From an uncultured Bryobacterales bacterium (GTDB lineage: Bacteria > Acidobacteriota > Terriglobia > Bryobacterales > Bryobacteraceae): a DNA stretch of 5,923 nucleotides. The position numbers and the translations under genes were made by a program. Location of the stretch: the NCBI GenBank assembly GCA_937859895.1, contig CALMAV010000400.1, forward strand, positions 1-5,923, in the 5' to 3' direction. Positions 1 through 5,072 of this stretch are shown here, piece by piece. Each line of letters opens with the position of its first letter. The stretch's first letter is position 1. The notes beneath the pieces are model-generated. The model did not search any database. It was not told where the DNA came from and saw only the letters and a list, made by a program, of their open reading frames with translations.

Positions 1-200
1 ACCACCCAAGACAGGTTATGGGAGAGAAGGTGGGAATACCGAGCGAACAGCATCCCGACAGGAACCACGATGATCCCAAGAGCCAGTAAACTTGCTGGGT
101 TTGGTCGTACGGGTCGTTTTCGAACGGCCCAGATAACGACGCTTACGAAAAGAATAAAGGCTGCGACAATGAACATGCCGAAACGCTCCAGATCAGGCAT
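1..200 (-). CDS. Small membrane protein, partial (3' end beyond window)
   Basis: I do not recognise this protein. The frame is open from an ATG at 200 to the window edge, giving 66 residues with no stop. The N-terminus reads MPDLERFGMF, then a hydrophobic segment (about residues 8-26), a basic proline-rich loop (residues 27-37, RKRPVRPNP) and a second hydrophobic segment (about 40-56). It is therefore an integral membrane protein with at least two helices. The start is well supported: AAGGAG at 211-206 lies 5 bases before the ATG. The ATG overlaps the stop of the upstream membrane-protein gene by 8 bases (ATGCCTGA), which indicates translational coupling and probably a shared role or complex. 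The function is unknown. Confidence 0.72.
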   Translation of the reverse strand, partial: MPDLERFGMFIVAAFILFVSVVIWAVRKRPVRPNPASLLALGIIVVPVGMLFARYSHLLSHNLSWV

Positions 201-657
201 TGAAACTCCTTAGGTAAGCCCGCCGTCCCACGTACCCCGAAACCAAGAGAACTGCGTAGGACAGCCAGATCCAAGGCGATTGAGCACGGAAGAAGGTCCA
301 GTTGGGGGAGGTATGCATTAGGGACGGGATGACGGCGATGTACGCTAAAGCGTCAAAGGCAAACGAGAGAAAAATCCACACGACCAGCAGTTTGGCGCAT
401 TCGGCCATGCTGGCGTCGCGTTTGAATTTCATCTTTTGTAAATAGCGATATATCAGCCATGCACTGACGGCAGGCATGAGGGTGAACACACTTACCCACA
501 TCGCAGTAGGACTTAAGAAGAAATAGGTGGCAAAACCGAGGATCGTCGCTATCGCGTACATAGTTGCAAAGCTGCTCACGATCTGCCATATCCTGATCAC
601 AGCGGGTATCCTCCGAGTGCTCCCTACTACGAACGGTTTCTCAGCTTTGTTCCGCAT
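193..657 (-). CDS. Four-helix membrane protein of unknown function
   Basis: A 154-residue protein I cannot assign to a family. The N-terminus is polar and basic (residues 1-22, MRNKAEKPF...RR). Four hydrophobic segments follow at about 25-47, 53-71, 86-111 and 126-144. A basic loop with KMKFKRD (residues 75-81) joins helices 2 and 3, and a basic tail GRRAYLRSF ends the protein. By the positive-inside rule, the N-terminus, the central loop and the C-terminus are probably cytoplasmic. There is no signal peptide or catalytic motif. The ATG at 657 has only a weak GGGGA directly before it. The gene lies 74 bases after the PEP-CTERM gene and overlaps the next gene by 8 bases, so it is probably the middle of a three-gene transcript. 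No frameshift is visible. Confidence 0.75.
   Translation of the reverse strand: MRNKAEKPFVVGSTRRIPAVIRIWQIVSSFATMYAIATILGFATYFFLSPTAMWVSVFTLMPAVSAWLIYRYLQKMKFKRDASMAECAKLLVVWIFLSFAFDALAYIAVIPSLMHTSPNWTFFRAQSPWIWLSYAVLLVSGYVGRRAYLRSFNA
206..211 (-). promoter_or_regulatory. Ribosome binding site of the partial membrane gene
   Basis: AAGGAG on the minus strand, 5 bases before the ATG at 200. It lies inside the last codons of the upstream gene, which fits translational coupling and settles the start. Confidence 0.7.
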
Positions 658-731
658 TCCCCAGATTTATTCACGTCAGCTTGCTCTACAGCAGTCCAAG
701 GCTAATAATGCCCGCGAGAGACCTGCTCCGC

Positions 732-1766
732 TTAGCGTACGGTTTTTGACGTTTGGTGTGGTGACCCCATTTTTGGGCGCACTTGCGATCGCGGTGACCT
801 CTGGCATGGGAGTGAATCTTGGCGGGTTTGGCGCTTCCGCTTGATGAGCATTGAACCCGCTGCCAAGCCCACTGCCGCCAACACAAAGCTTCCCGGTTCA
901 GGTGTGGGGGTTGCGACAAAGCCGACCCTGCCGGCAGCCGTGTCTGCAAATCCCGAAACTTGTCCGAGGTCATTGAGCCCGGCGACATCCGCGGAGAGGA
1001 ACGTACTCGGAAAGTCCAGCCGGGTCGAAAGGCCGTTCGGATTCGAAACGAAAAAGCCGTTCGCCATGGAGAACACCAAACTGCTCGAGTAAGCCAACTC
1101 CTGCCCAACGTCGTTTAGGGCGCGAAGTGAAATATGCGTGGCGTGCACACCGTAAATTACTGTGAACGAGCCGTTTTTGAACACTGCCGAAAGCGGACCA
1201 GAACTGCCGTCGTTGTAAATCCCGCCGATCTCGCCACTATTGTTGATGCTGTTCGGCAGAAACGTAGCACCGATCGGCCCACTGAAGCCTTGATAATTTC
1301 CGCTCGCGTCGGTAAAGAAGCCGAGCTTTGCGTTGCTGGCGCCATCGACATAAGTTCCGACAATCTGGCCAAGGTCATTGATGCCAGTGACCGCGGTGCC
1401 GTTGGAACTGGGATAGGCAACGGTACTGAAAGCACCATGATCGTACAGAAAGCCATGTTGCACTCCACCGGAGACAGTTGCTCCTCCCACGACTTCCAGG
1501 TTGTTTATGGAAATGGACTGCGTGCTCGGAGCGCCCGCTTGCGGCACGGCGAAAGTCGTCGCGACTCCATTGTCATAGACGAATCCATAGGAGCCAGCGG
1601 AGAGCTCGGTGAATCCCGTCACCTGACCGAGATTGTTGATGCCCGTTGCCCGCGTAGCGCCGGCCGACACACTGAAAGTCTTATAAGAGTAAGAATCAGC
1701 CCGAATCAACTGGGCTGACGTGATAAGTACAAACAATCCTATGAGGAATCTACTTTCCCGATGCAT
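732..1766 (-). CDS. HAF-repeat secreted protein with PEP-CTERM sorting signal
   Basis: A 344-residue exported protein. Residues 1-23 form a signal peptide (basic MHRESR, hydrophobic core, likely cut near RADS). The body holds six repeats of 42-47 residues, each opening with an x-(I/L)-N-(N/D)-x-G-(Q/E) type motif at about 42, 86, 128, 173, 216 and 263; examples are GINNLGQVTG and GLNDLGQVSG, and the second copy is degenerate (SINNLEVVGG). Most repeats continue to an aromatic strand such as GFVYDNG or GFLYDHG. This is the extracellular HAF repeat pattern, and a beta-rich propeller-like fold is inferred. PEP at 289-291, a hydrophobic stretch (294-308) and KRKR (309-312) form the PEP-CTERM signal. 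In known families this signal is processed by an exosortase, which anchors or releases the protein; no exosortase is present here. I chose the ATG at 1766 because AGGAG lies just upstream and the signal peptide follows at once; an upstream in-frame ATG at 1808 lacks both. A basic tail of 32 residues after KRKR is unusual. Confidence 0.88.
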   Translation of the reverse strand: MHRESRFLIGLFVLITSAQLIRADSYSYKTFSVSAGATRATGINNLGQVTGFTELSAGSYGFVYDNGVATTFAVPQAGAPSTQSISINNLEVVGGATVSGGVQHGFLYDHGAFSTVAYPSSNGTAVTGINDLGQIVGTYVDGASNAKLGFFTDASGNYQGFSGPIGATFLPNSINNSGEIGGIYNDGSSGPLSAVFKNGSFTVIYGVHATHISLRALNDVGQELAYSSSLVFSMANGFFVSNPNGLSTRLDFPSTFLSADVAGLNDLGQVSGFADTAAGRVGFVATPTPEPGSFVLAAVGLAAGSMLIKRKRQTRQDSLPCQRSPRSQVRPKMGSPHQTSKTVR

Positions 1767-1770
1767 GGGT

Positions 1771-1775
1771 CTCCT
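1771..1775 (-). promoter_or_regulatory. Ribosome binding site deciding the PEP-CTERM start
   Basis: AGGAG on the minus strand, 4 bases before the ATG at 1766. It favours this start over the in-frame ATG at 1808. I see no clear -35/-10 pair in the 72 bases between the glyA remnant and the gene. Confidence 0.6.
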
Positions 1776-1838
1776 AACAAACAGGTATGAATGCTCCCGA
1801 GCAAGCAAGAGAGCCGACTGATCGTATCAAAGAGCTGA

Positions 1839-2062
1839 TTAATGGGCGAAGACTTCTTGCAGGCGCCATGCATAGAACGGGAACTTCGCGGTTAGTTCCG
1901 CTACTTCCGCGCTGCGTCTCTGCAATAGCTTCGGGAGACGTAATGTTGTTCAGCACTTTACCGATCAGATGAGCTACTGTGCGCATTTCCGATTCACCGA
2001 AGCCGCGAGTTGTTACCGCCGGACTGCCAACCCTGATCCCGCTCGGGTTCAAGGGCGGATCC
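1839..2062 (-). pseudogene. glyA: glyA remnant: C-terminal end of serine hydroxymethyltransferase
   Basis: Serine hydroxymethyltransferase is the PLP enzyme that converts serine and tetrahydrofolate into glycine and methylene-tetrahydrofolate. Only about the last 74 residues remain. On the minus strand they begin at the GGATCC (2062-2057) and read DPPLNPSGIRVGSPAVTTRG and onward. This is the conserved SHMT C-terminal motif, including the Arg of SGIRVG that binds the substrate carboxylate in the known enzymes. The frame stays good through SPEAIAETQR and then shifts by one base at about 1907-1909. In the shifted frame it continues EVAELTAKFPFYAWRLQ and ends EVFAH with a stop at 1841-1839, a typical SHMT terminus. 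The PLP lysine and the entire N-terminal domain are absent, so it cannot be an active enzyme. Upstream it abuts an unrelated dehydrogenase fragment facing the other way. Identification is confident; the cause of truncation is not known. Confidence 0.85.
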
Positions 2063-2284
2063 CGGCACATCCGCGTAAACAGCCTCAATCCCGGATTGAT
2101 CGAGACCGAAGGAACCTCTGGAATTCTTGGGGGTGAGTTGTACGATGCTGCACTGAAGACTACGCCGCTCGGCCGCATCGGGCAGCCGCAAGATATCGGC
2201 CGTATTGCCGTGTTCCTAGCTTCCGAAGATTCTTACTGGGTGAACGGACAAACCATCTTTGCCGCTGGTGGACAAACGCAGTAG
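2057..2284 (+). pseudogene. SDR-family oxidoreductase remnant, C-terminal end
   Basis: The last 70-75 residues of a classical short-chain dehydrogenase/reductase (FabG-like). From about 2057 the frame reads GSRHIRVNSLNPG, the conserved IRVN.(I/L).PG after strand 6 of the Rossmann fold. Then come the substrate-loop region (ETEG...), the PLGRIGQPQDIG motif, FLASEDSYWVNGQTI, and a final AAGGQTQ with TAG at 2282-2284. The nucleotide-binding Gly motif and the catalytic Ser-Tyr-Lys are missing. The sequence 5' of 2057 is the antisense of a glyA fragment, not SDR. An in-frame ATG at 1979 exists only in that antisense part, so a chimeric 101-residue product is formally open but unlikely to be functional. 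Confidence 0.85.
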
Positions 2285-2293
2285 CTGTTAGGG

Positions 2294-2325
2294 GCGGACG
2301 GGACACTTGCTCCTGCAAGCTCCGC
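2294..2325 (+). terminator. Nested inverted repeat after the SDR remnant, possible terminator
   Basis: The outer arms are GCGGA (2294-2298) and TCCGC (2321-2325). The inner arms are CTTGC (2306-2310) and GCAAG (2315-2319), with a TCCT loop. A 7-base bulge separates the arms on the left side. It lies 9 bases after the SDR stop and is followed by AGCATTTTC, so the T run is short. It could be a weak terminator left over from the SDR gene. Confidence 0.25.
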
Positions 2326-2786
2326 AGCATTTTCAAGGTCCGGGTCCGAGTTAGAACAAAGTGAAGGAATAGTCTTGCCGTCACTTACTCATCAGTAACC
2401 CGCCAAGCATCGATCTCGTGCCGCCGTTCGGGATCATGTTGGCAAATCCTGCGCTCTTGGGCAGATGGGATAGTCGCTGAAATAAGGTGCCAGGACGCCT
2501 ACCGTGTGCCGGCACTTACGATGCGTGTCTGCCCTCATTGCTGCGGTTAGAAGAAGCGCCTCACTCATGTTCTCGAATCATACGCCGTAGTGTGTAGTGG
2601 AGGCAGTAGCATGCCTATTTTCAATCCAAATGCCTGGAATCTATTAGATATGTAATACTTAGAACGTCTGAGCACTTTGCCCATTCTTCAGGGAACCTGA
2701 ACTAAGTCGGACTCTGAACCTACTTTCTTACACAAACTATCGCTTTCGGGCGCTGATACTTTTATGGTTTAGTTTGGCTTATTCCT

Positions 2787-2812
2787 GTTTGCTTTCAAAC
2801 GGCTTGTAAGCC
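2787..2812 (+). repeat. Two back-to-back small hairpins upstream of the 125-residue gene
   Basis: GTTTG-CTTT-CAAAC (2787-2800) is followed with no gap by GGCTT-GT-AAGCC (2801-2812). Both have perfect 5-base arms, though the second loop of 2 bases is too tight to close fully. They end 17 bases before the ATG at 2830 and just before the GAGAGG that could be its ribosome binding site. A role in the leader RNA or as an operator is possible but unproven. Confidence 0.3.
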
Positions 2813-2829
2813 TTGAGAGGATCGAGGAT

Positions 2830-3207
2830 ATGCAATTTGCTTACGACGGATTTATACAACAGGACAACATTAGGTGTTTCCGCTTTCATCGTATTTGCGA
2901 TGAAAAGATTAAAGAAGTTTTCCAAATACAAGTTGGCCTTCGGTTGTTCTCTCAGCACCGGGTTCTAGTACAAGACGGCCCTCGTTTCTGTCTAAAGCTT
3001 CTAAACGCGGTCTCTGTCGATCGTTTTGTAGATTTGACTCAATTTCATAATTACCGTGTTGTAAGTACTGATTTTACTTCTCTACTCGCAGAGCGAGCAC
3101 AACAGGTTGCGGCTAAACAGATACAAACTAGGTCATCAACAACAGCCATTCCAAAACGTATGAACGGCTCGTTTGCTTACTTGAACGCCTCCATTGTAAG
3201 GCCCTAA
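2830..3207 (+). CDS. Uncharacterised 125-residue soluble protein
   Basis: I recognise the general look of this protein from uncharacterised acidobacterial proteins, from memory only, and can give no function. It begins MQFAYDGFIQQDNIRCFRFH, continues with an alternating hydrophobic/polar pattern typical of beta strands (residues 30-60), and has QDGPRFCLKLL at about 47-57. A motif YRVVSTDF lies at about 75-82 and a helical segment LLAERAQQVAAK at about 85-96. The tail (97-125) is polar and low in complexity. There are no membrane segments or signal peptide. The ATG at 2830 is preceded by GAGG (2822-2825) and by GAGAGG further back. The gene stands alone, is lower in GC than its neighbours (35% at 2881-2940, hand count), and shows no frameshift. 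Confidence 0.65.
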   Translation: MQFAYDGFIQQDNIRCFRFHRICDEKIKEVFQIQVGLRLFSQHRVLVQDGPRFCLKLLNAVSVDRFVDLTQFHNYRVVSTDFTSLLAERAQQVAAKQIQTRSSTTAIPKRMNGSFAYLNASIVRP

Positions 3208-3292
3208 CTTTCCCAGTGGGGTCAGCCGGGAAGGTCGAGTATCGAAATTGCCACAGTAGTCAAGAAAGACTTATGGCGACTCTAATGGAAAG

Positions 3293-3607
3293 ATGGAACA
3301 GGATATGAAAGATTCCAAGAGTTTCTGGAATTGGCGCGGCATCTATATCGGATACCGTTTGAATGATTCGTTGTTCTCCTCTGACGGACGGCAACTCGGG
3401 TTGTTCTATGAAGGAGACGAAGTCTATGCCTGCGATGGTCACTACTTAGGCGAGATTCGAAGTAGAGATCGTTTGATCAGCAATACGGCCAAGAAGTGGT
3501 GGATGCGTAGCTTTGTTAAACCGTCTGTGCGTAAGCAAGTACCGGGATATGCTAATGCTACTCCAAACGAAATGCTTGCCAGCTTTGAGGACTTTTCCAT
3601 AAATTAA
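3293..3607 (+). CDS. Probable 4-fold beta flower protein
   Basis: A 104-residue soluble protein with four short, similar strand-turn units: WNWRGIYIGY (12-21), LFSSDGRQLGLF (27-38), VYACDGHYLGEI (43-54) and a more diverged unit around RDRLISN (57-63). The repeated (F/Y)..(D/N)G..(L/I)G pattern is that of proteins annotated as 4-fold beta flower; their role is unknown to me. A basic linker (KKWWMRSFVKPSVRKQ, about 67-82) follows, and the C-terminus ends ASFEDFSIN. The start is uncertain: the ATG at 3293 has only GGAAAG directly upstream, while the in-frame ATG at 3305 has AGG 3 bases before it and would drop four residues. There are no transmembrane segments. The gene is intact and lies 85 bases after the previous gene, so co-transcription is possible. 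Confidence 0.62.
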   Translation: MEQDMKDSKSFWNWRGIYIGYRLNDSLFSSDGRQLGLFYEGDEVYACDGHYLGEIRSRDRLISNTAKKWWMRSFVKPSVRKQVPGYANATPNEMLASFEDFSIN

Positions 3608-3710
3608 AGAAAACATGTTCCTCAAGCCAGTCATTTCGTTGGCACTACGTTGATCGACCTGGCTGGTCGCCTAGTGTTTCTCTTCCGCGCTGGAGCAGAG
3701 GCGTTGAGCG

Positions 3711-3752
3711 CAGTGTCATAGATGTCAATGCAGCCTGTCGTGATTGACACTG
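3711..3752 (+). promoter_or_regulatory. Three-arm inverted repeat overlapping a TTGACA box
   Basis: CAGTGTCA (3711-3718) is the exact reverse complement of TGACACTG (3745-3752). Inside it, TGTCAAT (3723-3729) is the exact reverse complement of ATTGACA (3743-3749). The right-hand arm can therefore pair with either left-hand arm. It contains TTGACA (3744-3749), a consensus -35 hexamer. The best -10 candidate, TATTGA (3765-3770), is weak and only 15 bases away. This may be the promoter and operator of the response regulator gene that starts at 3800. Confidence 0.35.
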
Positions 3753-3784
3753 AAATCGTTCTCGTATTGAAACTTACCTGATGT

Positions 3785-3791
3785 AAGGGAG
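3785..3791 (+). promoter_or_regulatory. Ribosome binding site of the response regulator remnant
   Basis: AAGGGAG lies 8 bases before the ATG at 3800. It fixes the original start of the receiver gene although the frame breaks after 30 codons. Confidence 0.55.
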
Positions 3792-3799
3792 TAAGAGAA

Positions 3800-4182
3800 A
3801 TGGTGAGTGTGTTGATAGCTGACGACAACCGTCCTTTCCGAGACATAGTACGGCCGGTGGTGGAAAGCTATCCCGCTCGCGTCATTAACTGAAGCCGACA
3901 ACGGTCAAGATGCGATTGAGGCTGTAGCACGCCAACCACCCGATTTAGTTCTACTCGACATATCGATGCCCGTCATGAATGGCCTCGTTGCTGCTCGGAG
4001 TCTTTGCGCTTCCTGGCCTCAAATCCCAATCCTCATGGTTACGGATCATACGGACTCCGCCTACTTGGAAGAAGCTTTCCGCTGTGGTGCACAGGGGTAT
4101 GTCTCTAAGCGAAAAAGTCTGGTCAGAGCTTATCTCCGCTATGCAAGCCGTCCTCGAGGGTAGAAGCTACTGTTCGTCATAA
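3800..4182 (+). pseudogene. Single-domain response regulator (receiver), two frameshifts
   Basis: This is a two-component receiver domain, normally phosphorylated by a histidine kinase on one Asp. The first frame gives MVSVLIADDNRPFRDIVRP with the acidic pair (residues 8-9), then VVESYP, and stops at 3890-3892. The second frame (codons such as TCA at 3882 and ACT at 3888) continues LTEADNGQDAIEAV, then LVLLDISMPVMNG with the phospho-acceptor Asp, ILMVTDH with the conserved Thr, and GYVSK with the conserved Lys. The shift lies at about 3872-3881. A second shift at the A run 4112-4116 is needed to reach VWSELISAMQAVLEGRSYCSS, ending TAA at 4180-4182. Read through, the product is 126 residues with Asp8, Asp9, Asp53, Thr81 and Lys103 all present. 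The GYVSK to AVLEGR stretch resembles NarL/FixJ-type receivers, but no LuxR-type DNA-binding domain follows. Both shifts look like one-base insertions. As written it makes only a 30-residue peptide; sequence error is a real alternative. Confidence 0.8.
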
Positions 4183-4361
4183 CCCCAAGCGCAGCTCAAG
4201 ATGGGATGACCTTACCAAAAGTCTGCTTTGCTTTTGCGTTGAATAAAGGACGTTGTTATGCACGATGACCCCGTGTGTTGCAAATCCGGTTCGTTTGCGC
4301 AACTCCGGAAGACTCCTTTCAGTCGCCCAATCACCTCAACTTCCGCTATTGCTACTTATCG

Positions 4362-5072
4362 TTACCGACGATTGTCCATCGTCGAAGTGCCCCTTAGAAT
4401 GAGCCAGACTCCGAGCGGAACTTCGTACAGCAGAATTGGAATCCAAAGCCAGGACACGATTTTCCCCGGCAGCACCGTCGCGACATACAACGGCACACAA
4501 AGCAGTTGCAGCCCTATGGTGATGACTCCGGTCCAGGCCATCCAGCGTGGAATGAGCCTCCCCACGAGCAGCAAGTAGGCAAAGAGAAATCCACCCACGA
4601 CGAAACAGAACTGGCCAAAGAGATTGTCCGGCCGACTCAAGATTTCATCAGCGATCGCGAGGCACCCGGCGTTGCTGGCGCACGCGGGATCAGAAGTGGT
4701 CGCCAGCTTCATAAGTTCCAGTTTGCTTAGGAGGGGGATAAATCCGGTGAGACCCTCGCCGAAGCGGAAGGCCATCGCGAGCAGGGCAAGCGTCGCGTCG
4801 ACCGTCCGCGAGAGCCGGTATAGAGTCACGGCTAAAATAACGCCACAGACAATTTGAACTAGATCGAGCATTACCGTCACCTGAGCGATGCGAATTGTGT
4901 TGCGCAGGGATGCCAGCATTTGTGATGTGTTCGCGCCTGTGGTGGTTTTTCCAGCTAGGACGGCTGCCGACATCGTGAAGACGATGTAGGTGAGGTAGGC
5001 GTAACCCGCCAACCTGCTTCGGCACGTTGCGTCATTGTTAATCTCTAACTGCTGAGGCGTTTTGCACGGCAT
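4362..5072 (-). CDS. DUF4386-type multi-pass membrane protein
   Basis: An open frame of 236 residues from the ATG at 5072. The hallmark DUF4386 layout is seen: RLAGYAYLTYIVF (residues 20-32) opening helix 1; helix 2 at about 67-85 ending LYRLSRTVD; helix 3 at about 93-115; a loop with two Cys (131, 137); then FGQFCFVVGGFLFAYLLLVG (152-171) and RLIPRWMAWTG (172-182); and two last helices at about 179-200 and 207-226. About six transmembrane segments make it an inner-membrane protein of unknown function. The start is doubtful. The first 18 residues of this frame overlap the end of the upstream paralogue and look unlike the family. A second ATG at 5035, 2 bases after the upstream stop, reads MTQRAEA in another frame and would join RLAGY naturally if one base were missing at about 5013-5018. 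So either a 35-base overlap or a one-base shift must be accepted. The gene probably forms an operon with the paralogue. Confidence 0.75.
   Translation of the reverse strand: MPCKTPQQLEINNDATCRSRLAGYAYLTYIVFTMSAAVLAGKTTTGANTSQMLASLRNTIRIAQVTVMLDLVQIVCGVILAVTLYRLSRTVDATLALLAMAFRFGEGLTGFIPLLSKLELMKLATTSDPACASNAGCLAIADEILSRPDNLFGQFCFVVGGFLFAYLLLVGRLIPRWMAWTGVITIGLQLLCVPLYVATVLPGKIVSWLWIPILLYEVPLGVWLILRGTSTMDNRR
4366..4384 (-). repeat. Inverted repeat at the 3' end of the DUF4386 gene
   Basis: CGACGAT (4366-4372) and ATCGTCG (4378-4384) are perfect 7-base arms around TGTCC. They cover the last codons of the minus-strand membrane gene, whose stop is at 4364-4362. No T run follows on either strand, so a classic intrinsic terminator is not shown; it may still stabilise the mRNA 3' end. 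Confidence 0.4.

Larger units (their letters stand above)
2285..2829. other. Intergenic stretch, no gene recognised
   Basis: This is 545 bases without a convincing gene. Right after the SDR stop is a nested inverted repeat (2294-2325). A tandem GGTCCG pair follows at 2337-2348. A frame of about 160 bases at roughly 2400-2560 is open on the plus strand but resembles nothing I know. From about 2570 the sequence becomes clearly AT-richer (40% GC by hand count at 2641-2700). Two small back-to-back hairpins (2787-2812) sit just before the next gene. I find no tRNA or transposon end. Confidence 0.5.

Noticed and set aside
527..844. Plus-strand open frame of 105 codons across the 3' end of the PEP-CTERM gene and the start of the 154-residue membrane gene
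   Set aside because: It overlaps two minus-strand genes in antisense and has no recognisable protein features.
1134..1718. A long plus-strand open frame of 194 codons opposite the PEP-CTERM gene
   Set aside because: It lies wholly antisense to a strongly supported gene, has no domain likeness or ribosome binding site, and is explained by the repeated codons of the HAF repeats.
1785..1805. TGCTC-GG-GAGCA-like dyad and TTGCTT box upstream of the PEP-CTERM gene as a promoter
   Set aside because: No -10 element lies at an acceptable distance, and the dyad is short.
1979..2062. Coding start for the SDR fragment at the ATG at 1979
   Set aside because: Residues before the GGATCC are the antisense of the glyA motif; the ATG is accidental and the product would be a non-functional chimera.
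2400..2560. Open stretch of about 160 bases in the intergenic region, considered as a gene remnant
   Set aside because: The translation matches no family I know, has no start signal, and the reverse frames are no better.
2568..2590. TCTCGAATCATAC resembling a tRNA T-loop
   Set aside because: No matching acceptor stem, anticodon arm or D arm can be drawn around it.
3208..3235. TTCCC (3210-3214) and GGGAA (3228-3232) as a terminator after the 125-residue gene
   Set aside because: The arms are only 5 bases, the loop is 13 bases and no T run follows.
4258..4578. Plus-strand open frame of 106 codons starting in the gap before the DUF4386 gene
   Set aside because: Two thirds of it is antisense to the DUF4386 gene, and the first 35 residues show no family features. 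The gap 4183-4361 therefore has no supported gene.
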